From contig PCXC01000076.1 of NCBI GenBank assembly GCA_002796345.1, forward strand, positions 1-54,003: a DNA stretch of 54,003 nt, given 5' to 3'. This document shows, piece by piece, positions 1-7,800 of the stretch. The DNA is from Deltaproteobacteria bacterium CG11_big_fil_rev_8_21_14_0_20_42_23 (lineage in GTDB: Bacteria; UBA10199; 2-02-FULL-44-16). Each line of letters begins with the position of its first letter. Position 1 is the stretch's first letter. The position numbers and the translations under genes are program-made. The notes under the pieces were generated by a model, which was given only the letters and a program-made list of their open reading frames with translations, was not told where the DNA came from and searched no databases.

Positions 1-58
1 CAAACGCCCTTTTTTCAACAACACCAAACCGTAAACCACTCTCATTACTCACTTCGAT

Positions 59-718
59 GTGCTCATGGAGGGTTTTTCAGGGGGGACTAAAGTAAATCAA
101 GAAGGTGATGGATATGAAGGTGACACTACCGACAATGATTCCGATCCAGGTGGAGAAGGTAATGATAAAGGAGTTATAGAAAAAATATTCGATGACTTCA
201 CAGAAACACTTGTAGCAGATCTCGTAGGACCAGGCACTGACGAAGCAGACACCGCAGTAGAAGGCGAAGACGGCGAGAAGCAGAAGGATGAAGATGAAAG
301 AGAATCAGGAAGCATATCTGTAACAGGACATAATGTAGGAGGAATTGGACCTATGCATATGGCTATAGAGTATACCGATGAGGCTGGAAAAACAAGCACA
401 CTCAGCGCAGGCCCGGAAGGAGGGAAGTTGGTTAGTGAGCCGAATCGCGCCTCAGATGCTCCTGAGAAGAATTCTACTATTGGTCGAGTTACACCACCAG
501 AAGGAGTAACCACTAACGATTACATAAATGAATTGCGAAGGGCGGATGGAAAGTACTGTGACTGTGCAGATTATGATCTTTTTCCTGGTGTCTCTGACAG
601 TTATAATTCGAATAGTTATGTGCGTGGATTAATTGAAGCTACAGGAGGTAAAGCTTCTGTAAATTTTGGAAATTATTATGGTGGAAATGACCCATTACCA
701 GAACGTTATTTTAAATAG
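59..718 (+). CDS. Rhs-associated C-terminal (toxin-like) domain protein, probably a displaced fragment
   Basis: 219 residues. The first 85 are acidic, Gly/Asp/Glu-rich and low in complexity, like a linker. The folded part (about 85-219) has GPMHMAIEY with His100, a CDC pair at 167-169, then NSNSYVRGL (183-191) and a PLPERYF tail. From memory, the NSNS(F/Y)V...GL plus P-P-x-x-(Y/E)F pattern resembles domains at the C-termini of Rhs and other polymorphic toxins, possibly a circularly permuted papain/NlpC-like fold. No catalytic Cys can be assigned with confidence. The frame opens only after a stop at 32-34. The possible starts (GTG 59, ATG 65) have no Shine-Dalgarno, so this may be a cut-off toxin tip rather than an intact gene. 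The next gene begins 8 bases after the stop and is a candidate immunity protein. Confidence 0.5.
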   Translation: MLMEGFSGGTKVNQEGDGYEGDTTDNDSDPGGEGNDKGVIEKIFDDFTETLVADLVGPGTDEADTAVEGEDGEKQKDEDERESGSISVTGHNVGGIGPMHMAIEYTDEAGKTSTLSAGPEGGKLVSEPNRASDAPEKNSTIGRVTPPEGVTTNDYINELRRADGKYCDCADYDLFPGVSDSYNSNSYVRGLIEATGGKASVNFGNYYGGNDPLPERYFK

Positions 719-726
719 GGGTAAAT

Positions 727-1266
727 ATGAAAATTATTTTAGTTATATTGATCTTACTTACTATTAGCTTTGGTTTTGTGTTTAACTTTTATGAATATAA
801 ATATATTTCACTGGAAAATATTCCTGAGATTCAAATTTTATCATATGGAAAATCTGAATTATCACATCTTCAATTGAGCAATGAAATGCCAATTCGTTAC
901 AAATTAATTAGAGAAAAATATATTTTGATATTTGAGGTAGACAAAAAAAATCATTGGCCATCAATACTTGTTGGCTCAATGTCCCTGAATGGCGATGAGT
1001 TAATTATTGAAGATGTTAAAGTAGGATATTGTGGTGGTTTTGATGATGAAGTTATTCCATATAAAATGGATAACTTGAAAGCTTTGAGATATGTGTGGTC
1101 TCCTGCTTATAGGAAAAATTGTTCTGTAAAAAATAATCAAGAATACCTTCCAGATCAAATAATTAAGTTTAAGGTACAGAATAGAAACGGGGATCTTTTT
1201 GGAACAGAAGAACTACCTTTTTCTTTAATATCTAACGGGATTTATTACGAAATAGATGGGCTTTGA
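727..1266 (+). CDS. hypothetical signal-anchored protein, candidate immunity protein
   Basis: 179 residues. A hydrophobic N-terminal segment (residues 3-18) is preceded by a single Lys and followed by a soluble domain, so it is probably secreted or membrane-anchored on the outer face of the inner membrane. Three Cys lie in the soluble part (in GYCGG and KNC). I do not recognise the family. AGGGG lies just ahead of the ATG, and the gene starts 8 bases after the toxin-like ORF, which suggests co-expression. A periplasm-facing immunity protein would fit a cell-wall-directed toxin, but that is inference from position. The gene is clearly more AT-rich than the core genes in this window, in keeping with horizontally acquired toxin/immunity cassettes. 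Confidence 0.55.
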   Translation: MKIILVILILLTISFGFVFNFYEYKYISLENIPEIQILSYGKSELSHLQLSNEMPIRYKLIREKYILIFEVDKKNHWPSILVGSMSLNGDELIIEDVKVGYCGGFDDEVIPYKMDNLKALRYVWSPAYRKNCSVKNNQEYLPDQIIKFKVQNRNGDLFGTEELPFSLISNGIYYEIDGL

Positions 1267-1303
1267 AAACTTAAAAAAATAAAAACTATCAGAAAGTGAT
1301 AGA

Positions 1304-1618
1304 TTGATTCTTGTGATTTACATTTCCATAATTCTTATAACCTTATCACTACTAATGTTTGTGTTTGGCATCTTATTATTTAAAGATAATCTGAAGTTAT
1401 ATTTCCATCTTAATCACAACTATCATGAAAGATGGAAAGAGTTAACTTCTCTCTTTGGTTTATATGGAAGTAGTAATCCATTTAAATGGTTCCCGTATAT
1501 TTACAATGATCTTGATAATTCAGACTTTGTAATACTCAAACTTAAGAGAAATTTAAGAAGGAATTTTAAAATTTTTCTTCTTCTTTTTTCAGTCATTATA
1601 CTTTTTCTATTCTTTTAA
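1304..1618 (+). CDS. small two-helix membrane protein, unknown function
   Basis: 104 residues with a hydrophobic segment at each end (about 2-26 and 88-104) and a basic soluble stretch between them containing FGLYGSSNPFKWFPYIYND and KLKRNLRRNFK. The topology and the loop pattern loosely recall UspB-type small membrane proteins, but no assignment is made. The apparent start is TTG at 1304 with an AGAAAG-like sequence upstream; no ATG lies near the N-terminus. It follows the candidate immunity gene by 37 bases and is equally AT-rich, so it may belong to the same cassette. Confidence 0.45.
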   Translation: MILVIYISIILITLSLLMFVFGILLFKDNLKLYFHLNHNYHERWKELTSLFGLYGSSNPFKWFPYIYNDLDNSDFVILKLKRNLRRNFKIFLLLFSVIILFLFF

Positions 1619-1743
1619 TTTTTCTTACATTTTATAACGAATACCATCTAAGGCAACGAAGTGACATTATATACTGGTTTTTCTGCAAACAGAATCTGAA
1701 TAAATTTCTAAAAGAAAAGGCGTTGATGAAAGAAAAATGGTGA

Positions 1744-2094
1744 TGCAATTTATACTACTACAACGCCAGGTACTACGACCCAACACTTGGCAGATTCATC
1801 CAAGCCGATGCAATCATCGCAGACTTATTTGCACCACAAAATATTAATCCATACACATACGTACTGAACAATCCGTTGAAGTACACGGATCCGACGGGAT
1901 ATTTTGTGAATGGCCCTGAAGATGAATCTGTTTTTGTCCCGAATGACGCAAACAATTGTAGAGACGCATTGCAATGCGTCTCTACGGATGCTTCGTTCGG
2001 GACAAGAAAGAACATTGTCCGAGGAGGCCCTTCACATTCGTTCAAGGTGACGACAAATCAATACGGAATAGTGGGTGCCAGCAAGTTTTGTTAA
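1744..2094 (+). pseudogene. Rhs core C-terminal tail fragment (orphan Rhs tip)
   Basis: Starting just after an in-frame TGA at 1741-1743, the frame reads YYYNARYYDPTLGRFIQAD, then NPYTYVLNNPLKYTDPTGYF. This is the conserved end of the Rhs/YD-repeat core, after which the variable toxin domain normally begins. There is no start codon and no YD-repeat body. The variable part is only about 60 residues and ends at a stop at 2092-2094, after a long palindromic repeat has been read through in frame. It is a decayed Rhs tip, like the displaced tips often found downstream of full rhs genes. The internal TTG at 1876 is not a credible start. Confidence 0.8.
1936..2003. repeat. 68-bp imperfect palindrome with a 28-bp perfect palindromic core
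   Basis: The outer arms GTCCCGAA and TTCGGGAC begin at 1936 and end at 2003; with two mismatches they extend through GTCCCGAAYGAMGCA. The core at 1958-1985 is a perfect 28-bp palindrome with the half-site GTAGAGACGCATT. The shape is that of a REP/MITE-type mobile palindrome. It lies inside the Rhs tail and keeps that frame open. Confidence 0.75.
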
Positions 2095-2144
2095 TAATTT
2101 CAATTATTTGCAGAAATATTACTCTTAGTACGGGTGTTTGTTTT

Positions 2145-2192
2145 TTAACTAGGTGTCAAAAAAGATAGCAAGATTATTTGACACCTGGTTAA
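2145..2192. repeat. 16-bp inverted repeat around a 16-bp spacer (TTAAC-AGGTGTCAAA arms)
   Basis: The left arm TTAACTAGGTGTCAAA (2145-2160) and right arm TTTGACACCTGGTTAA (2177-2192) are inverted copies with one mismatch. There is no T-tract suited to a terminator for the preceding fragment. A close copy of one arm occurs at 53979-53993. This looks like a repeat end or a small palindromic mobile element 20 bases upstream of the next gene. Confidence 0.6.
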
Positions 2193-2212
2193 AAAAGTAG
2201 CATCATTAGAAC

Positions 2213-3340
2213 ATGAAAAAAATCACAAAAAAGCGATATCTTTCTGATCAAGTTAAAGCAGATCTTGATCGAAAAATGGTTTTCCTTGGAGGACCTCGTC
2301 AAGTTGGAAAAACAACATTGGCGCTTCAGTTATTGAACAAATCGAAACATGGCTATCTGAATTGGGATGTTGCGGAAGATCGAGAGGCGATTTTAAAACG
2401 TGCTCTTCCTGATTCTTCCTGTTGGGTTTTTGATGAGATTCACAAATATCGTATGTGGCGAAATTATTTGAAGGGAATATATGACAAACACCATCAGGAA
2501 AGAAAAATTTTAGTCACTGGTTCTGCCAGACTTGATCTTTACCGTCGAGGAGGAGATTCGTTGCAAGGAAGATATCACTATTTACGTTTATATCCCTTGT
2601 CTTTTGCAGAATTAAAAATGAAATCTTCAAATGATGTAATAGAATTGCTAAAATTAGGAGGATTTCCAGAACCTTTTTTTTCAGGTTCCGATATTCAAGC
2701 AAAAAGATGGCAGCGCGAATATAGAACACGTCTTATTCAAGAAGATGTTGTATCACTCGAGCAACTTCATGATTTAGGGAATTTAGAATTGTTGATGTTA
2801 CGTTTGCCAGAACTAGTGGGTTCACCATTATCCATTAATGCACTTCGTGAAGATTTACAGGTTAGTCATAAAACGCTCTCTAATTGGATCAACATTTTAG
2901 AGAGATTGTATGCTCTTTTTCGCTTATCTCCCTTTGGCAGTTCTAAAATTCGTGCAATCAAAAAGGAGCAAAAGCACTATCACATGGATTGGACATTAAT
3001 AGAAGAAGAGGGAAGCCGTTTTGAAAACATGATAGCACTTCATCTCTTAAAATGGGTGCATTATAAACAAGATACTGAAGGGGCTGATTTGGAACTGTGT
3101 TATTTTCGAGATGTTGACGGTCGTGAAGTAGATTTTATTGTGCAAGAAAAGAAAAAACCACTTTTGGCTATTGAATGTAAATTTTCTGATGCGCCAATTG
3201 CAAAGGGATTATCTTATTTCAAATCCAAATTTCCTGAATGCGATACATGGCAGTTATCTGCAGTTGGAACAAAAGATTATGTGTCTGGAGACAAGATCCG
3301 AGTGGCTCCTTGTCATCGGTTTTTGGGAGAGTTAGTGTAA
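2213..3340 (+). CDS. AAA ATPase of the AAA_14/DUF4143 family
   Basis: 375 residues, the usual length for this family of stand-alone ATPases. An N-terminal P-loop ATPase domain has Walker A GPRQVGKTT (27-35), Walker B WVFDEIHK (71-78) and a sensor region ILVTGSARLDLYRRGGDSL. The C-terminal DUF4143 part has a winged-helix-like stretch followed by a PD-(D/E)xK-like segment (FRDVDGREVDFIV...LLAIECKFS), as is typical. Members are common in bacteria and archaea, often as scattered accessory genes; their role is poorly defined and some are linked to defence or toxin-antitoxin contexts. The start is ATG at 2213 with a weak ribosome site. It appears intact and stands alone between two repeat-bearing gaps. 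Confidence 0.9.
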   Translation: MKKITKKRYLSDQVKADLDRKMVFLGGPRQVGKTTLALQLLNKSKHGYLNWDVAEDREAILKRALPDSSCWVFDEIHKYRMWRNYLKGIYDKHHQERKILVTGSARLDLYRRGGDSLQGRYHYLRLYPLSFAELKMKSSNDVIELLKLGGFPEPFFSGSDIQAKRWQREYRTRLIQEDVVSLEQLHDLGNLELLMLRLPELVGSPLSINALREDLQVSHKTLSNWINILERLYALFRLSPFGSSKIRAIKKEQKHYHMDWTLIEEEGSRFENMIALHLLKWVHYKQDTEGADLELCYFRDVDGREVDFIVQEKKKPLLAIECKFSDAPIAKGLSYFKSKFPECDTWQLSAVGTKDYVSGDKIRVAPCHRFLGELV

Positions 3341-3371
3341 GAAGCTCTACTATCCAACGCTTGGCAGATCC

Positions 3372-3388
3372 GCCGGCACCTTGCCGGC
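3372..3388. repeat. GCCGGC inverted repeat in a degenerate dispersed-repeat gap
   Basis: GCCGGC-ACCTT-GCCGGC forms a short GC-rich hairpin. It sits inside 3341-3551, a stretch with no convincing gene, next to AAAGGACGAGCAATCTCC. This resembles remnants of the dispersed repeats seen at 17091-17305. Nothing else was recognised in the gap. Confidence 0.45.
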
Positions 3389-3551
3389 AGGAAAGGACGA
3401 GCAATCTCCTCTCCAAAATCCATCATTTCGAACAAAAATTGTTTGAGAAGTTGAACCTGCTGAAAACTAAACATATCTTAGCTTGAAACTGGCTCTAAAA
3501 AAGCCTATTCTGCTGCAGGTTATGAAGGTGGCTATGATAATGCTAGAAAAA

Positions 3552-3806
3552 ATGACCTGGGAAGAAATCAAAAAACTTTATCCTGGTGAGTGGGTTGCTA
3601 TTGTAAATCACACAGGTGATACGAGTGCTCCATATGGAAACATACAAGGTGATGTTTTGTTTCACGAACAAGATGAAGGTCGTTTTACAGAACAGTTAAG
3701 GCAAGTAACCTTGGAGCAAACAATTGATATTCGATTTACAGGGAATATCCTTCCTGACAATCCAGTGGGACCCATTCTATGGCAGATTTCAAATACGAAC
3801 TCTTAA
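3552..3806 (+). CDS. small hypothetical protein, DUF5678-like, partner of the retropepsin-like gene
   Basis: 84 residues from ATG 3552, starting MTWEEIKKLYPGEWVAIVN. The frame is open further upstream to a TTG at 3483, but that segment reads through the repeat-bearing gap and the ATG gives a compact domain. The YPGEWVAIV opening resembles the short DUF5678 domain (often YP-x-W-V-A with a beta-rich remainder), recalled from family knowledge rather than searched. Its last 28 bases overlap the next ORF, so the two are probably translationally coupled. Small proteins of this kind are often encoded next to clan AA aspartic proteases, as here. Its function is unknown. Confidence 0.6.
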   Translation: MTWEEIKKLYPGEWVAIVNHTGDTSAPYGNIQGDVLFHEQDEGRFTEQLRQVTLEQTIDIRFTGNILPDNPVGPILWQISNTNS

Positions 3807-4165
3807 AAGGGGTTCCTTTTCTTACGGCAATAATTACAGGAAAGCACCTTCAATTTTCAGGAAGATTTATTGTTGATACAGGAGCTGCAATGACAATAAT
3901 TCGCACTCCAAGAATTGATGCTCTTGGTTACTCAGCAAATGAGGCTCTTCGGGTTTTTAATGTTGAATCGGTTATTGGAAAAGAAAAAGGATATACTATT
4001 AGGATAAAAAAGTTTGAGATTTTTAATAAATATTTCGATGATTTTGAAGTTGCAGCGCTAGATCTTCCTTCTCATTATCACATTGATGGACTTATTGGTA
4101 TGAATGTTCTTGGTCAGTTTGATTGGTGCATGCATCCAAAGGAAGATATTATTTCATTAAGATAA
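3779..4165 (+). CDS. retropepsin-like clan AA aspartic protease
   Basis: 128 residues, about the size of a single-domain retroviral-type protease that must dimerise to form an active site. The catalytic signature is VDTGAAMTII with Asp33-Thr34-Gly35 and the hydrophobic-hydrophobic-Thr-Ile strand after it. The C-terminal IDGLIGMNVLGQFDW matches the conserved G-h-D-h-h-G-x-N-h-h segment before the last strand. There is no signal peptide or membrane segment, so it should be cytoplasmic. The ATG at 3779 overlaps the end of the upstream small gene by 28 bases in another frame. Substrates of such stand-alone bacterial retropepsins are mostly unknown. Confidence 0.8.
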   Translation: MADFKYELLKGVPFLTAIITGKHLQFSGRFIVDTGAAMTIIRTPRIDALGYSANEALRVFNVESVIGKEKGYTIRIKKFEIFNKYFDDFEVAALDLPSHYHIDGLIGMNVLGQFDWCMHPKEDIISLR

Positions 4166-4212
4166 TATTTTTTTAACACAATCCAACAAAGAGACGAAGT
4201 GGGAAAGTGTCA

Positions 4213-4623
4213 ATGAAAATCACATTTTTAAAATTTCTTGTTTTTATACTTTCCTGCTCTCTATACTCTTGTGCTCAAAATCAGATGATTACTTCTTCGT
4301 ATGGAAGTGCACATTATACAGCGGAGCAAAAGAAAGAACTTAATAAATATGGAAATGAAGTAAGAAAACAAATTGTCGCTCATTGGGAAATTCCCAGTAA
4401 TGATAGTGATGTGTTGAGTTTGTTAACTGCAAAAGTAAGCGTAAATATTAATCGTGCTGGTGAAATAACAAAAATGAATTTAGTTCATTCCTCAGGCAAG
4501 CTGGACTTCGATGAATCTTGTCTGCAAGCCATCAAAAAAATAAAAACTCTTCCGCTTCCTCCCAAACATTTAGAAAAAGAAGCTTTTGAGGAAGGGTTTA
4601 TCATCTTATTCAATCCAATCTGA
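4213..4623 (+). CDS. TonB/TolA C-terminal-like lipoprotein
   Basis: 136 residues from ATG 4213. This start is preferred over GTG 4207 because GGGAAAG at 4201 is then well spaced and the signal peptide is compact. The lipobox LYSC puts the lipidated Cys at residue 20. The mature part is a TonB/TolA-C-type domain: a helix (EVRKQIVAHWEIP), then strands with VSVNINRAGEITKMNLVHSSG, FDESCLQAIKKIK and LPLPP, the classic layout. Unlike a real TonB it has no N-terminal transmembrane anchor and no proline-rich spacer. It is therefore a lipid-anchored stand-alone domain, perhaps a partner in envelope energisation or assembly. It stands alone and no ExbB/ExbD is in the window. Confidence 0.8.
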   Translation: MKITFLKFLVFILSCSLYSCAQNQMITSSYGSAHYTAEQKKELNKYGNEVRKQIVAHWEIPSNDSDVLSLLTAKVSVNINRAGEITKMNLVHSSGKLDFDESCLQAIKKIKTLPLPPKHLEKEAFEEGFIILFNPI

Positions 4624-4760
4624 TAGAGAGACCAAAGTATTCCTCACACCCAACCCCAACAAAGCACTTAAAACCCAATACTTAGCCCAGTATGCATCAA
4701 GAAGGTTCTTAAGCCTTTTTCTTTACTTCTAAAAAACTTCATAAAAACAGTAACTTCCAG

Positions 4761-4789
4761 TTGACACGTTGCGTAAAATCATATTTCTT
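4761..4789 (+). promoter_or_regulatory. candidate sigma70-type promoter for the giant lipoprotein gene
   Basis: A perfect TTGACA at 4761-4766 is followed, at a spacing of 15-17 bases, by only a poor -10 match (TATTTC/TTTCTT). GACACG and CGTGTC flank it as a short inverted repeat (from 4763 to about 4796). It lies about 60 bases ahead of the start codon. The -35 is good and the -10 is weak. Otherwise 4624-4846 holds nothing recognisable. Confidence 0.35.
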
Positions 4790-4846
4790 GGCGTGTCGCA
4801 TAAACGGGTTTTTGAAAATTTGCCATGAAAATACAGGAGATTGCCT

Positions 4847-7800
4847 ATGAAGAAGATGAACCGTTGGTCTACGTTTACGAACTTTTTTCTTTTGTTTCTC
4901 CTCTTTCTCACTTCATGTGGCGGCACACAATCTCAAAAGGGAACACTCTCCACAACAACGGAGATACCAGATGACAGTTCTTTTTCCGAAGCATCTGTAG
5001 AAATTCCCGGACTTCGAACAGCTTCCTCAATTACCTACGAAAACAAAGACGGAAGCAGAACCACAGAGTTTAGTTCCGCGCCGGTCTATTACCTCAAAGG
5101 TGATGCGTGGCAGGATATCGATACCACGCTGAGTTCTGATATTGAAGATGATGACTTTGATCTTGGAGTTGAAAAATCTGAGCTCAAAGTTTTTTTCAAA
5201 GACACTGCAAGCAACGCCAACTTTATTACGCGCGCTTTAAACCTAGATACTGACACCTCTCCTTATGTGATGAAATTTATGGCAGGTGAGAGTGCTTTGT
5301 TGTGGCAATCCGAAAAAATGAGTATCGTGGATAAAGACGAAAAAGCTCTTTACGAAGAGAATGCTGTTCGTGCTGAGCGAAAAAATAGTGAAAACCAAAT
5401 CTCATACGTAAATGTTTTTCAGAATGTTGACGAAAACTATATCGTTCTTCCCGAAAGTATTAAGCACAATGTTATCCTCAAGCAGAAATTTGACGATTTT
5501 TCAGATGCCAGCAAAGTCTTGCATACTGGAACGCTAAGCCTTCCACCAGAATTTGAAGTAATGGCAGATGAAACCTATCTTCAACCCGAAGAAAGTGTTG
5601 AAGCAAAATCATTCAAAATAAAAAAAGATGGAACAGAAAAATGGTATTATTTTTCAGCGCCTAGCATGTTCGAGCAAGATGGTGATGAAGAAATTCAAGG
5701 AACCTATAAACTTGAACGAACGCGCGAAGCCCTTCGCATCAGCATTCAGTTTGATTACGCTTGGATCCAAGATGCCAAACGCATTTTTCCGCTTGTGCTC
5801 GATCCTTCGGTGACACTTGAATCGAGCACGGCAAGTAGAACGGGTTACATCTATGGTAATGCCGGATCAAAAACGAGATCTTATTCTTCATCAGTCGGTA
5901 TGAAAATTGGGGGAGCAAACGGAAATGTAAATTATTATCGCGGGTATGCCGAATGGGATATCAGCGCTATAGCAGATGCCACTTCCATTTCATCAGCTAT
6001 TGTAAGGCTTCGTGATAGAGTGTGGAACGATGTCAGTGGCGATGGTTCTATGTCTACGAAGATCATAGAAATGAGTTTGCGGCCAACATCTTCAACTCCA
6101 CAGCAAGTTTATGATGATATTAGTGACGGTCGTGATTACGGCTATATTCAATGGTTTGGAAAGAACACGACAAAAGATTTTACTTTCGATGCGACAGAAC
6201 GCAGCCACGTTTTTAACAAACGCGGATTGGGTTGGTTTGCCATTGGCCTTCGTCTTTACAACGGAGTAGGTGACGACGCTGATAGTGTTTGGCTTCATAC
6301 CAACACCACAAGCTCAACGTATCGTCCTAAACTCATTGTTACTTATGCAGCTCCTACAGATGGTGCCAGTTTTGTGACTGAAACAATACCTGATGGAACA
6401 GACCTTGAGGTAAACACAAACTTTACAAAAACGTGGACACTTCGCAATTCTGGTCAGACTACGTGGAACAATACTTACTGCCTTCATTATGCAAGTGATA
6501 ATGTTGCTGGAACTTTAAGCACTAGTCAAAATCCTGTGTGTGTTCAAGGAACGGTTGCGCCAGGAAACAACTATATTTTTAGTGTTTCCATGCGCACACC
6601 TGCAAGTGCGCAAGCCAACGCAAGAGAAGATTGGTCATTTAAAAGAAACGGAACCACTATTCAAGTGAGTGCTTCGAATACCGTTTATGTTTTGATTGAT
6701 GTGACAGCGCCTGCGCCGTTTCCGGCACCTGGCTTAGTAAGTCCTGCTAATGGGGCAACAGCTATTTCACGAACCGCGCGTTTGGATTGGAACAGCATCA
6801 ACGGAGCGACAAATTATCGCGTGCAAGTAAGTACTTCAAGTGCGTTCAACAGTTTTCTCATCGACCATGCTGATGGAAATTCATATTACGATATGCAGCA
6901 GAATGATAATCTTCAGAGAAATACGTTATATTACTGGAGAGCCAGAGCTGGCTCAGCGGACAGAGGCGGAGAGTGGTCGGTTACGCGTAATTTTAGAACA
7001 GAAAATCTTACTGCTAGTTTTGTGAGTGAAACCTATCCTGATAATAATGTGGATGGAGCAGATGTTTTGGCCAACACTAACTTTACCAAAACATGGACCA
7101 TTCAAAATACCGGAAACAGTACATGGACAAGCAGTCATTGCATTCACTTCTTGGGAACAAATGTTCCGGGTGGAAATCCTCTGAGCCAAAATACAAATGC
7201 CACCTGTATTGTGGGAAGTGTTGCGCCTAATAACAACTACACCTTTAGTGTTCCCATGCGCACACCCGCAAGTGGAACGGGTTTGCGAGATCGTTGGCAA
7301 TTGCGCGATGGTTTCAATCAAAGCATTTTAGTGGATGGCTCGAATGAAATTTGGGCACTCATCGATGTTATTGCAGATCCATGCGGAACTGCTGGTGCAA
7401 GTTTGACCGTTACTTCACCAAATGGTGGAGAAAATTTACGCATTGGAAATAACTACACCGTTACCTGGAATGAGGTGGGAAATATTCAGCAGCTTCATAT
7501 TCATCTCTATAAAGGGGCGAATGTTGTTTATGGCTTGAGCAATAATGCACCAAACAACGGTTCCTTTAATTTCTCCTTACAAGCAGACACTGTTCCGGGA
7601 AATGACTACCGCATTGGAATGTCAAACCTCCATGCCAATGGTGCTTGTGATGGAACGATTTACGATTTCTCCAATAATAATTTTACCGTATCTGCAGCAC
7701 CATCAGCGCCAGTGCTTACTGCGCCTGCAAATGCGGTCAGTAATGTTTCTCGCACCGTTCGTTTAGACTGGAATGCTGCTTCAGGAGCCACAAGCTATAG

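Noticed and set aside
97-513. Antisense open frame opposite the Rhs-associated ORF
   Set aside because: Ser/Pro-rich shadow of the Gly/Asp/Glu-rich low-complexity coding strand; no ribosome site.
1958-1985. Rho-independent terminator in the Rhs tail
   Set aside because: The palindrome is too long and perfect, has no T-tract, and is read through by the open frame; a repeat element is the better explanation.
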